From: Paractinoplanes ovalisporus
Lineage (GTDB): Bacteria > Actinomycetota > Actinomycetes > Mycobacteriales > Micromonosporaceae
Direction: 5' to 3'
DNA length: 64,000 nt
NCBI RefSeq assembly: GCF_016834655.1
Contig: NZ_JAENHP010000007.1
Span: 248,001 to 312,000, forward strand
Part shown: in pieces, positions 49,737-57,583 of the stretch
How the letters are laid out: each line of letters opens with the position of its first letter
How positions within the stretch are numbered: position 1 is the first letter of the stretch
Program-made: the position numbers and the translations under genes
Notes under the pieces: generated by a model
The model's database searches: none
The model's input: the letters and a program-made list of their open reading frames with translations, nothing else
What the model was told of the DNA's origin: nothing

Positions 49737-50711
49737 ATGCCGAAAACCTCCGCGCGGCTCCTGGCCCTGCTCTCGCTGCTGCAGGCGCGCCGGGACTGGC
49801 CGGGCACCCTGCTGGCCGAGCGTCTCGACATCAGCCTGCGTACGGTGCGGCGCGACGTCGACCGGCTGCGCGAGCTCGGCTATCCGATCGCCGCGGTCAA
49901 GGGTCCCGACGGTGGCTACCGGCTCAGCGCCGGCACCGAACTGCCCCCGCTGCTGTTCGACGACGATCAGGCCGTCGCGCTCACGATCGCCCTGCAGGTC
50001 GCCGCCACCAGTTCGGGCGACACCCTGGCCGAGGCCTCGGCGCGGGCGCTGAACACGATCCGGCAGGTGATGCCGTCGCGGCTGCGCCACCGCATCGAGT
50101 CCCTGCGGATCACGGCCGTCGAACGACCCGCGACCCGTCCCGCCGCGCCGGTCGACGGCGACGTGCTGCTGGCCATCAGCGCCGCCGTGCACGCCCGTGA
50201 GGTGTTGCGCTTCGACTACGGAACCTCGGACGCGCCCCCGCGCCGCGCCGAACCCCACCACCTGATCACGTGGGACGGGCGCTGGTACCTCATCGCCTGG
50301 GACCTTGACCGCGGCGACTGGCGTACTTTCCGGGCCGACCGGATCACCGTACGGACGCCGAACGGTCCTCGCTTCACGCCGCGCGAGCTGCCCGGTGGTG
50401 ACGTCGCGACGTATGTGATCGGGAAGTTCCGCGGATCGGGCGACGCCTCCGGGAACTGGCCCTGCCAGGGCACGGTGATCCTCGACATGCCGGCCGCCAC
50501 GGTGGCCCTCTACACCCGCGACGGCGTCGTCGAGGAGGCCGGGCCCGACCGTTGCCGGCTCACCCTCGGGTCGTGGTCATGGGCCGCACTGGCCGCGGCC
50601 GTCGCCCGGTTCGACGCCGAGATCGAGGTGGTCGGGCCGCCCGAGCTGACCGAGGCCTTCGCCCACCTGGCCGCCCGTTTCAGCCGGACCGCGGCCCGCT
50701 CAGTCGCCTGA
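49737..50711 (+). CDS. WYL-domain (YafY-type) transcriptional regulator
   Basis: A 324-residue regulator. The N-terminal HTH_11 winged helix reads ARLLALLSLLQARRDWPGTLLAERLDISLRTVRRDVDRLRELGYPI in order. A connecting domain and the WYL domain follow (VLRFDYG, HHLITWDGRWYLIAWDLDRGDWRTFRADRI in pieces), ending in a WCX-like extension. WYL domains sense nucleotides or other ligands. Divergent from the VOC gene; the 105-base gap includes the short dyad TAGGTGCC/GGCACCTA near 49695-49715, a candidate operator. The 3' end carries a duplicated segment and is overlapped antisense by the frameshifted gene. Confidence 0.88.
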   Translation: MPKTSARLLALLSLLQARRDWPGTLLAERLDISLRTVRRDVDRLRELGYPIAAVKGPDGGYRLSAGTELPPLLFDDDQAVALTIALQVAATSSGDTLAEASARALNTIRQVMPSRLRHRIESLRITAVERPATRPAAPVDGDVLLAISAAVHAREVLRFDYGTSDAPPRRAEPHHLITWDGRWYLIAWDLDRGDWRTFRADRITVRTPNGPRFTPRELPGGDVATYVIGKFRGSGDASGNWPCQGTVILDMPAATVALYTRDGVVEEAGPDRCRLTLGSWSWAALAAAVARFDAEIEVVGPPELTEAFAHLAARFSRTAARSVA

Positions 50712-51840
50712 CCGCAGACGCTGCGCGCCGCCTGCTTCGGCCGGACCGCGGGCGGCTCAGTCGCCTGACCGGAGATGCTCCGCGGCCAGGACCTTCCACT
50801 TCGCACTCCCGCCCGGCAGCGGCCACGCGCGCGTTGCCCCGTACGGGAATCGTAGGTTTTGAGACTCGTGGCGAGCTGCCGGCCGACAATGACAAGCGCC
50901 CGCTCGGCCCCGGGTGCGCCGCGGGTGATCTGGCGTTCCAGGGCCTCAGCCGTGATGGCGTACCGGCTCAGCGCGGCTTCCGTGTCGCGGACGGCCCGCT
51001 CGGTGTCGACCAGGTAGAGGGCGAGGGTCGGCGGCTCCACCTTCTCGGCCATCGCCGCGACGAGCCGGTCATGGCCGTCCAGCACCACGTAGCAGTCCAG
51101 GCCGCTGATGTACCAGAGCAGAACGGGCGCGAGAACGCCGTCCCTCACCTGTTTCCGGTACGCCTTGACGCGTCCCGCTTCCAGCCCGGCCAGCGGCCGC
51201 AGCGGGATGACCTGCCAGACCCCGTTGTTGCAGAACCAGTCGACGTATCCCCGGTTCCCAGGCAGCAGGCATTCCTCCCACGGGCGGGCCGGCGAGACTC
51301 CCCGCAGATGGGTGGTGCCGTCGCCCAGAGCCCAGCGGCCGGTATGCAGCGGTCCCTCCGCCGAGCCGGTCAGCGCGCTCGCCATGTGGTGAGCCCATCG
51401 CGAAAGCCCCTGTGTGCCGACGGATGCGGCGTGAGCGGCCCGGATAGGCGCGACGGGCGAGCGGTAGTGGCCGGTCACCGCGTACTCGACGCCGCAATGG
51501 TCGTTCGCGACCAGCGCGACGAGCACGACCGCGTCGCCCTGCCACAGCACGAGGGAACCCCGGCCGGCGACCTCGACCCGCAGCCCCGGGCGAGCCGGCT
51601 GTTTCACATCGAGGACGAGCGCTTCCCCCGGTGCGTTCTGTTCCACTTCCGTATGGTCGGGCAACTTTGGTTGCGACGCCCGCCATTTTCCGGAGTCGTG
51701 ACGATGGCGAGTCCGGACGGCACGCCCGGGTCGTGGTCCGCGATCCGAATGACGCCGGCCAGATGCTTGTCCGGCGGCCCGTACGCATCCGCAGGCACCA
51801 TCACCACCGACCAGCCGCGCCGCTCGATGGTGCCCGCCAT
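50510..51840 (-). pseudogene. Frameshifted gene with a ParB-like DGHDRL region
   Basis: Two frames each carry half of what reads as one protein. An N-terminal part from ATG 51840 (GWSVVMVPADAYGPPDKHL ... GLAIVTTPEN) fades at about 51690. From there the -1 frame continues plausibly (LPDHTEVEQNAPGEALVLDV) with a region LDCYVVLDGHDRLVAAM that resembles ParB/sulfiredoxin-type D-G-H-x-R-x-x-A motifs. The change falls near an AAAA run. A point indel, true or from sequencing, explains this. The 3' end is uncertain: the frame stays open to 50510, running antisense to the end of the WYL gene. Function unknown. Confidence 0.55.
50683..50783. repeat. 57-bp-spaced direct repeat spanning the WYL gene stop
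   Basis: The about 44-base stretch 50683-50726 (starting gccggaccgcggcc) recurs with few changes at 50740-50783. The period is 57 bp, or 19 codons. The repeat includes the regulator's stop codon, so a tail segment was duplicated into the downstream space. Confidence 0.7.
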
Positions 51841-51998
51841 ACGCGGGTCGGATTCGTTGTCGCCCTGACCGAGCGCGCAGGACAGGGCGGGCGTTCGTCG
51901 CTCGCGTGCCCAGCCTACGAGCGGTCGCGCGCATGCTCAGCCCCGCGTCACAATGCCGCCAACCGGCAGTGCACCCGCCCCGGACCCGCGATGATCGA

Positions 51999-52451
51999 AT
52001 GATGAAGGCACCTTGCCGCGTCGGAGCGTGGGCCCTCCTGACAATCGGGATGGCCGGGTCCTTCGCGGCCTGCTCCGGTGACGACTCGCCTGTCACGACG
52101 GCCACGTCCTCCCGGCCTGCCTCGTCCAGTTTCTCGGCGACGCTCCCGGCACTCGAGGAACCGACGACCGGGCGCGTGCTCGAAAACCTGAAGGACAGGA
52201 CGGGTGCCTGGACGGCCGAACTCGGCGAGCCTGATGCGAGCGGACCGGTTGACTTCAGCGTCAGCTGTATCGGCGGCGGGCGGCTGAGCTACGCCTACGC
52301 CGAAGCGGCGGGCACGACGGCCTGCGACGGGTCGATTCTGCACAACCGCGAGGAACAGGCAGCGGCTGGTCCCGTTGCCGTACGGATCGAGGCCGCCGGC
52401 GGACAGCGGTGGTCGATGCTCATGGTTCGCGGGATGCGGCTCAGCGACTGA
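51999..52451 (+). CDS. Small lipoprotein of unknown function
   Basis: A 150-residue protein. The leader (KAPCRVGAWALLTIGMAGSFAAC) ends in a lipobox FAAC, so it should be anchored in the membrane. The mature part starts with a Ser/Thr/Pro linker, followed by a small beta-rich domain with one pair of cysteines (SCIGGGRLSYAYAEAAGTTAC). Two ATGs in tandem (51999 and 52002) are possible starts. It is convergent with the 742-residue gene, 33 bases between stops. Confidence 0.7.
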   Translation: MMKAPCRVGAWALLTIGMAGSFAACSGDDSPVTTATSSRPASSSFSATLPALEEPTTGRVLENLKDRTGAWTAELGEPDASGPVDFSVSCIGGGRLSYAYAEAAGTTACDGSILHNREEQAAAGPVAVRIEAAGGQRWSMLMVRGMRLSD

Positions 52452-52484
52452 CGTAGCGCCATCGCGCTTCCACCTGGATCGGCG

Positions 52485-54713
52485 TCAGCGGCTGAGGCGG
52501 ACGAGCATCCAGTGCCGGCCCGTGGTCCAGCCGAGCAGGCGCCGGCTTGTGCCGGAAGCGTCGTCGGGCTCGGCGGTCCGGTCGATGGCCACCCGCGTCA
52601 GCCCGGAAAGGGCCGGACCGATCGCCGCCCGTACGGGGTCAGGCCGGCTGTCCAGCTCACGGGACCAGTTGGCGAAGCGGGCCCGCACCTCGGCCTCGTC
52701 GCTGAGCGACAGGAAGAAGACCAGCTGCCGCCACGCGTACGCGATGTCCTTGACCGTGCCCAGCGGCCGCGGGTTGCCGCGCAACCGACCGGCGAGCGTG
52801 GTGGCCGTGGCGAACGCGCGGTCGGCCAGCACCGGCCAACCCGATTCCGGGCGCACCCCGACCCGGGCGACCAGCGTGGCCAGATTGTGGGTGGTGAGGA
52901 TCTGGGCCTGCTCGATCACCATGCCGTTCGCGGCCACGGAACGGCCGCGGAGGTCGCCGAGTTCGCCGGCCCGCTCGCGGCACAACGCGTCGAACGCCGG
53001 CGAGGTGGCGGCGGCCTGCCGTCCGCGCTTCCGGAGGTCGTCGATCGCGCTGATCCGTGCGTAGTCGATGCCGTAGTAACGCTCGTAGAGGCTGCCCGGC
53101 AACAGTTCCGCGGCTACCTTGGCCGCGCCGAGGAAGCTGGTTGCGAACGTGCCCTCGAAGATGTCGGCGGCCAGTTCGCTGACCCACGGCAGTCCGGCGT
53201 CCGCCTCCTTGCCCAATGTGGACAGCTCACGAACCAGCGGGTTGGGCAGCAGGGTGGCCGGGAAGCCCTCGAGGGCCAGTTCGCCCAGCCGCCGCAGCGT
53301 CGCGTGGGCCTCGCCGCGGGTGTCGTCGTCGGCCGTGCGATAGGGCTGGACCGCCCGCACCCACGGCAGTTCTCCCAGGCGCACCTGGTGTTCCAGGTTG
53401 AGCAGCAGAAGCGACCGGCGGTTGCGGAGCGCGCGGTAGGTGGCCGCCATCAGCGTGCGCAAGGCCTCGTCGCGGTAGGGGGCGGCGGCCGTGGCGGCGG
53501 CGATCTGCGGCACCAGCGACGCCAGAACCTCGGCCGACGGCACGACGCGGGCCGCGACCAGTTCCTCCACCGTGCCCGCGAGCGCCCGCAACACCGGCGC
53601 CCGCAGCGAAACGGGGAACTCCGTGCCGGGCGCCACACCGTCCGCTTCCCCCGCCCGTACGGGGGAAAGCACCTCCTCGACATCACCGATGCCCTGCCCC
53701 GGCGGCAGCGCGGCCAGTCGCCGCACCAGGATCCGCGCGAGCTCGTGATGCGTCGGCACGGACGCCTCGGCCGCCTGCCCCGCGCGCAAGGCGGCATGCC
53801 GGGCCGAACCGGGCGTCCCCCGCCGCCGCAGCATCGAGTCGACCGCGTGCTGCAGCATGCCCCGGGCGCGCGGGGTCAACGAAACGCCATCCTCCACCTT
53901 GGCCAGGGCCGAACGCAGGATGGCCAGATTTTCCTTGGGGCGCTTGTGCTTCCCGCACCAGGTGTGGGCGGCGGCGAGCCGTTCGTAGCGCCGCAGCAGC
54001 GCCGAAGCCCGCCGCCGCCAGTCGTCGTCCATCGCGGCCGCGACCTGTCCGTCGACGACCGTCTCGCACCACAGCACCAGAAGCTCGTCGGCGAACGGGT
54101 TCCAGACCGTCAGGGCCTCACGCTGCGCCTCGATCTGCGGGTTGCGCCGGCGCTGGGCCAGACGCTCACCGGCGTCGGCCGAGGTCTCGCGCCACACGAC
54201 ATCGGGATCGGCGACCGCCTCGCCGGGCAGAGGCGAGAAGCGCAACCTTTCCCCGTACGGCCCGATCTCCTCCAACAGCCGCAAAGCGCCGTCGCGGTCG
54301 CCCGCTCGCAGCAGCCACGCCACCACCAGCAGGGCCGCGTGTTCGGGCAGCTCGACGTGGTAGGCGCCGCTGTCGAGCCGGGCGGTGAGCTCGGCCAGTC
54401 CCGCCTCGGTCAGATAGTGGGCGAACGGCGCTCCCCGCTCGCCGCCGGCCGCCGCGGCCCGCCCGGTGGCGAACCCACCCCGCACGACCTCGGGGGTCAC
54501 CCACACCGGCAGATCGGCCACCGGCTTACGGGATCCGACCCGCAACGCCCCGCTCAGCATGCCGCGCAACACCGACGCCCACCGGCCGGCCCGCTCGTCG
54601 GCACGCCGGCGGGTCGCCTCGTCCTCGTGGGCCGACGCGGTCGCCAGGGCCTTGGCCAGCTCGCCCGCGGCATAGCCCGGGTTCACGCTCGCAGGGTGCT
54701 TGTTCTCGTTCAT
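52485..54713 (-). CDS. 742-residue helical protein of unknown function with tRNA-like leader
   Basis: A 742-residue cytoplasmic protein that I cannot assign. It is mainly helical and shows no ATPase, nuclease or membrane motif. Recognisable phrases that should help a search are DLPVWVTPEVVRGGFATG near residue 67, EHAALLVVAWLLRAGDRDGAL, AAAHTWCGKHKRPKENLAIL, and AQILTTHNLATLVARVGV near 615. The ATG at 54713 begins 3 bases after a sequence that folds as a full tRNA cloverleaf on the same strand, leaving no room for an ordinary ribosome site except within that structure. No other gene shares the strand, so it is probably monocistronic. Confidence 0.75.
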   Translation of the reverse strand: MNENKHPASVNPGYAAGELAKALATASAHEDEATRRRADERAGRWASVLRGMLSGALRVGSRKPVADLPVWVTPEVVRGGFATGRAAAAGGERGAPFAHYLTEAGLAELTARLDSGAYHVELPEHAALLVVAWLLRAGDRDGALRLLEEIGPYGERLRFSPLPGEAVADPDVVWRETSADAGERLAQRRRNPQIEAQREALTVWNPFADELLVLWCETVVDGQVAAAMDDDWRRRASALLRRYERLAAAHTWCGKHKRPKENLAILRSALAKVEDGVSLTPRARGMLQHAVDSMLRRRGTPGSARHAALRAGQAAEASVPTHHELARILVRRLAALPPGQGIGDVEEVLSPVRAGEADGVAPGTEFPVSLRAPVLRALAGTVEELVAARVVPSAEVLASLVPQIAAATAAAPYRDEALRTLMAATYRALRNRRSLLLLNLEHQVRLGELPWVRAVQPYRTADDDTRGEAHATLRRLGELALEGFPATLLPNPLVRELSTLGKEADAGLPWVSELAADIFEGTFATSFLGAAKVAAELLPGSLYERYYGIDYARISAIDDLRKRGRQAAATSPAFDALCRERAGELGDLRGRSVAANGMVIEQAQILTTHNLATLVARVGVRPESGWPVLADRAFATATTLAGRLRGNPRPLGTVKDIAYAWRQLVFFLSLSDEAEVRARFANWSRELDSRPDPVRAAIGPALSGLTRVAIDRTAEPDDASGTSRRLLGWTTGRHWMLVRLSR

Positions 54714-54716
54714 CGC

Positions 54717-54786
54717 CAGCGTGGCGGGAACCGCCCCCGCGCCTTCCGGGTCTCCAGCCCGGTGCTCTCTGCTGAGCTACACGCTG
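54717..54786 (-). ncRNA. 70-nt tRNA-like element directly upstream of a start codon
   Basis: On the minus strand from 54786 the sequence folds completely: acceptor CAGCGTG with CACGCTG (7 of 7 pairs), TA at positions 8-9, D-arm GCTC/GAGC with a 6-base loop, anticodon arm CCGGG/CCCGG with loop CTGGAGA (T33, would-be anticodon GGA), 5-base variable loop, and T-arm GCGGG/CCCGC. The D-loop lacks GG and the T-loop is GGCGGTT rather than TTCGANN, so it is not a normal tRNA. GGA would imply serine, which normally has a long variable arm. It ends 3 bases before an ATG. CCA is not encoded. Confidence 0.6.
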
Positions 54787-54880
54787 TTCGCCACGGGCAC
54801 GACCCGCGGGACCGCCCGACCATACCCGCGCCCGCCTCGCCCGCGCCCCGCATTTACCGCGGTCGTGTGATCATCCTCGG

Positions 54881-55405
54881 GTGACCAGTTTCCCCGCGAC
54901 GGCCGTGCAGGTGCGCGACCGGAGCCGGGATCCGCGGCGCCGCCGGGTGAGCCTGCGGAACTGCCTCTACCACTTCGCGCCGTACGGCTTCCACGCCACC
55001 TGGAACCACCTGGCGGCCGCCCACCGCATTCCCCGCCGCATCGAGGCCGATCCCGAGTCCCTGGCCCGGGCCCTCGACGAACTCGAGGCCGCACGCGTGG
55101 TGGTGCTGCCCCGGGCGGCCGCCTTCGCCGCCGATCAACGCGAGCGGAAACGCCACGGTCGCCGCTTCCCGATCGCGGCGCACCCATGGGATTCGTGGGG
55201 CGGCCACGGCATCGCCTACTGTCCCGACCCCGGAAAACACCCGTTCGAACCGCTGCCGGTCGTGGTGGGCCGGGTCCTGGACGCGTGTGCGGCCGGTGCC
55301 GATCCGCGGGGCCGCTGCCTGGTCTGCGGCGACGAGGACCGCCGCCCGCGGAGGGCGTGCCGCCATTGCGGCGTCCTGCCCGGCGGCCGCAACAACCCCA
55401 TCTGA
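54881..55405 (+). CDS. Hypothetical protein with C-terminal zinc ribbon
   Basis: A 174-residue protein, not recognised. The N-terminal half is basic and probably helical (RRRRVSLRNCLYHFAPYGFHATW). The middle has the aromatic HPWDSWGGHGIAYCPD. The last 30 residues form a zinc-ribbon-like CLVCGDEDRRPRRACRHCG with four cysteines. GTG 54881 is the start. It is divergent from the tRNA-like element and 742-residue gene (94 bases apart). Confidence 0.6.
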   Translation: MTSFPATAVQVRDRSRDPRRRRVSLRNCLYHFAPYGFHATWNHLAAAHRIPRRIEADPESLARALDELEAARVVVLPRAAAFAADQRERKRHGRRFPIAAHPWDSWGGHGIAYCPDPGKHPFEPLPVVVGRVLDACAAGADPRGRCLVCGDEDRRPRRACRHCGVLPGGRNNPI

Positions 55406-55416
55406 GCCCGGGCGGC

Positions 55417-55725
55417 TCACTCGCGGCTCAGATACCGGACCGGCTTGCCCAGCGACTCCGCGTAGGCGATCTCCCGCCGGGTCGACTCGCCCAGGTAGCC
55501 GCCCGGGTCCACGATGTACACCTCGTCGGCCATGCGGATCTTCTGGAAGTGCACGCGGCCGAGCCGGCCCCTCAGATCGTCGTCCGGCGGTTCGGGAAGG
55601 CTGAACAGGCCCAGGCTGATCACGACGCAACCCTCGAGCGTGAGTCGCCGGTTGACCTCCGCGAACTCGGCCTCGAACCGGGTCGAGCCGCACAGCGTGA
55701 TGACCTTCGCCTCCATGGGCTTCAT
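55417..55725 (-). CDS. Nucleoside 2-deoxyribosyltransferase-like protein (DUF4406 type)
   Basis: A 102-residue alpha/beta protein. VITLCGSTRFEAEFAEVNRRL with the following GCVVISLGLF and ADEVYIVDPGGYLGESTRREIAYAESLGKPVRYL match the compact nucleoside deoxyribosyltransferase/DUF4406 fold, which acts on or binds N-glycosidic nucleotides. Its true activity is unknown. The ATG at 55725 overlaps the GntR stop by 4 bases, so it is the third gene of the unit with the membrane protein and GntR. Confidence 0.75.
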   Translation of the reverse strand: MKPMEAKVITLCGSTRFEAEFAEVNRRLTLEGCVVISLGLFSLPEPPDDDLRGRLGRVHFQKIRMADEVYIVDPGGYLGESTRREIAYAESLGKPVRYLSRE

Positions 55726-56105
55726 GATCGGTGTTCAGCCGGCCTCGGGGACACCCGGGTCAGCGCCGCCTGGACGATGCGGACGGCTTCGGCGGTGTCG
55801 ATGCCGAACTCGGCGATGACGGCCGCGTATTCGGCGGCGGCCCGCCGGGCCCGCTCGCGGCCCTGCTCACCGGCCGCGGACACGAACGAGCCGGCCGCGC
55901 CGCGGGTCTCGATCAGCCCGGCCTCCTCCAGTTCCCGGTAGGCCCGGCCGACCGTGTTGACCGCCAGGCCGAGGTCTGCGGCCAGCCGCCGGATGGTCGG
56001 CAGCCGGGTGCCCACGGCCAGCGTGCGTTCCTGGATCTGCCGGGCGAGCTGGGCGCGCAGCTGCTCGAAGGGCGGCACGGGCGAGGCCGAGTCGATAACG
56101 ATCAT
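55722..56105 (-). CDS. GntR-family regulator (YtrA type)
   Basis: A 127-residue regulator. The GntR winged helix is complete (PPFEQLRAQLARQIQERTLAVGTRLPTIRRLAADLGLAVNTVGRAYRELEEAGLIETR in order). It is followed by only about 50 helical residues, the short YtrA arrangement. YtrA regulators usually sit with ABC transporter or membrane genes and bind an inverted repeat upstream of their own operon. The start ATG at 56105 follows GGTGAG. It is flanked by the membrane protein upstream (5-base gap) and DUF4406 downstream (overlap). Confidence 0.88.
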   Translation of the reverse strand: MIVIDSASPVPPFEQLRAQLARQIQERTLAVGTRLPTIRRLAADLGLAVNTVGRAYRELEEAGLIETRGAAGSFVSAAGEQGRERARRAAAEYAAVIAEFGIDTAEAVRIVQAALTRVSPRPAEHRS

Positions 56106-56110
56106 CTGGC

Positions 56111-56908
56111 TCACCGGGCGTTGGAGCCGCGCCGGGCGGCCAGGGCGTTGCGCCCGTCCCAGGCCGTGATCAGGACGACGGCGATGACGCTGAGGACGAT
56201 GAAGACGAGCCAGCCCGTGTTCCACGGATCGAGCCCGGTGTCGAACACCGACACGACCGGCAGCGACCACACCACGGTCGGCAGAGCCACCTCGCGGGCG
56301 TCCTCGACGCGCATGAGGAAGTCGGCCTTCAGCGAGCCTTCGTCGTCGGCCACCACCGGGTGGGTGAGCACGTGCCGCAGCTGCACGGCCGTGCCCACCG
56401 CGACCCCGCTCAGCCCGATGAGCAGGATGACCGCCGCATAACGGGCGGAGCCCTCGCGCGTGGCCAGGGACGCGATCGCCAGCACGGCCGCGCCCGCGTA
56501 GGTGCTCGCCAGCAGAGCGGCCCGCGGCACGCCGAGCACGGTTCGCCAGCCGGGCCGGACGGAGTGGGCCGCCCGTCGTGGCAACTCGGCGCCGGCCCGC
56601 TGATCGACCCGCCGCACCCACCGGTCGAGCAGCGAAAGACCCAGCACCAGCCCGGTCACCAGGGCCGTCAGCACCACCAGGGCCCAGCGCTCCTGCGTGC
56701 CGAAACCGTCGTCCGAGGGACGGATCGGCAGAGCGGAGACGTAGACGAGGGCGGTCGCGCAGAGGAACACGGCCAGCACGACGGCCACGGCCACCCGCGC
56801 CCGTCGCCGGACCGTCAGGCGCGCGGCCAGCATCGGCGTCGGCGTGACGTCGGCCAGGGCGCGCGCGGCCAACCACAAACGGGCTGTCTCGAGCTCCGTC
56901 GCGCGCAT
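56111..56908 (-). CDS. Membrane protein in the GntR operon
   Basis: A 265-residue protein with about six hydrophobic helices, in pairs near residues 38-60, 75-95, 130-165 and 225-250. The start MRATELETARLWLAARAL is a short amphipathic helix. It is not a recognised transporter and lacks ABC permease hallmarks. The ATG at 56908 lies 12 bases from a four-box operator. It heads the operon membrane protein - GntR - DUF4406, so it is probably induced by the ligand of the GntR protein. Confidence 0.7.
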   Translation of the reverse strand: MRATELETARLWLAARALADVTPTPMLAARLTVRRRARVAVAVVLAVFLCATALVYVSALPIRPSDDGFGTQERWALVVLTALVTGLVLGLSLLDRWVRRVDQRAGAELPRRAAHSVRPGWRTVLGVPRAALLASTYAGAAVLAIASLATREGSARYAAVILLIGLSGVAVGTAVQLRHVLTHPVVADDEGSLKADFLMRVEDAREVALPTVVWSLPVVSVFDTGLDPWNTGWLVFIVLSVIAVVLITAWDGRNALAARRGSNAR

Positions 56909-56920
56909 GGCGGCCTCCCT

Positions 56921-56968
56921 CTTGTCGCAAGCCTTGTCCCAACATGATGAGACAAGATCTGGGACAAG
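56921..56968 (-). promoter_or_regulatory. Four-box dyad operator for the GntR operon
   Basis: Two CTTGTC boxes (56921-56926, 56933-56938) and two GACAAG boxes (56951-56956, 56963-56968) are arranged symmetrically: box-N6-box-N12-box-N6-box. Each pair is in register on one face of the helix. The region includes the perfect arms CTTGTCCCA/TGGGACAAG. It lies just upstream of the membrane-protein start, as expected for autoregulation by a YtrA-type GntR. Confidence 0.8.
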
Positions 56969-56977
56969 TCAACGGCG

Positions 56978-57583
56978 TCAGATCCAGCCGTTGGCCCGGG
57001 CCCGGTGGGCCGCCTCGATGCGATTCCGCGTGCTCGTCTTGCCGATCGCCGCCGACAGATAGTTGCGGACCGTGCTCTCCGACAAGTGCAGCCGGGCCGC
57101 GATATCGGCAACCGTCGCGCCGTCGGCGGCCGCCGCCAAGGCGTCCCGTTCGCGGTCGGTGAGCGGGTTCGGGCCGGCCGACAACGCCGCCGCCGCGAGC
57201 GCCGGGTCGATCACCCGCTCGCCCGCCAGCACCTGCCGGACGGCGACCGCCAGCTGCTCGACCGGCCCGTCCTTGACCAGGAAACCCGCGGCGCCGGCCT
57301 CCATCGCCCGCCGCAGATAACCGGGACGGCCGAAAGTGGTCAGGATCAGGACACGGCAGTCCGGCACCTCCGTTCGTAGGCGCGCCGCCACGTCGAGGCC
57401 GCTGCCGTCGGGCATCTCGATGTCGAGCAGCGCCACGTCGGGCCGGGTCTCCGCCGCGCGGCCCAACGCCTCGGCGGCCGTTCCCGCCTCGGCCACCACC
57501 TCGATGTCCGGCTCGAGGTTGAGCAGCAGGGCCAGGGCGCCGCGCATCATCCCCTGATCCTCGGCCAGCAGCAGCCGGATCAT
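56978..57583 (-). CDS. NarL/LuxR-type response regulator
   Basis: A 201-residue response regulator. The receiver has the acidic pair AEDQ (8-9), phosphoacceptor Asp54 in LLDIEMPDG, and Lys104 in FLVKDG. A LuxR-type helix-turn-helix follows (PLTDRERDALAAAADGATVADIAARLHLSESTVRNYLSAAIGK in order). The start ATG overlaps the kinase stop (ATGA). Together they form a DesK/DesR-like two-component system, and the neighbouring ABC transporter is the likely target. Confidence 0.92.
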   Translation of the reverse strand: MIRLLLAEDQGMMRGALALLLNLEPDIEVVAEAGTAAEALGRAAETRPDVALLDIEMPDGSGLDVAARLRTEVPDCRVLILTTFGRPGYLRRAMEAGAAGFLVKDGPVEQLAVAVRQVLAGERVIDPALAAAALSAGPNPLTDRERDALAAAADGATVADIAARLHLSESTVRNYLSAAIGKTSTRNRIEAAHRARANGWI

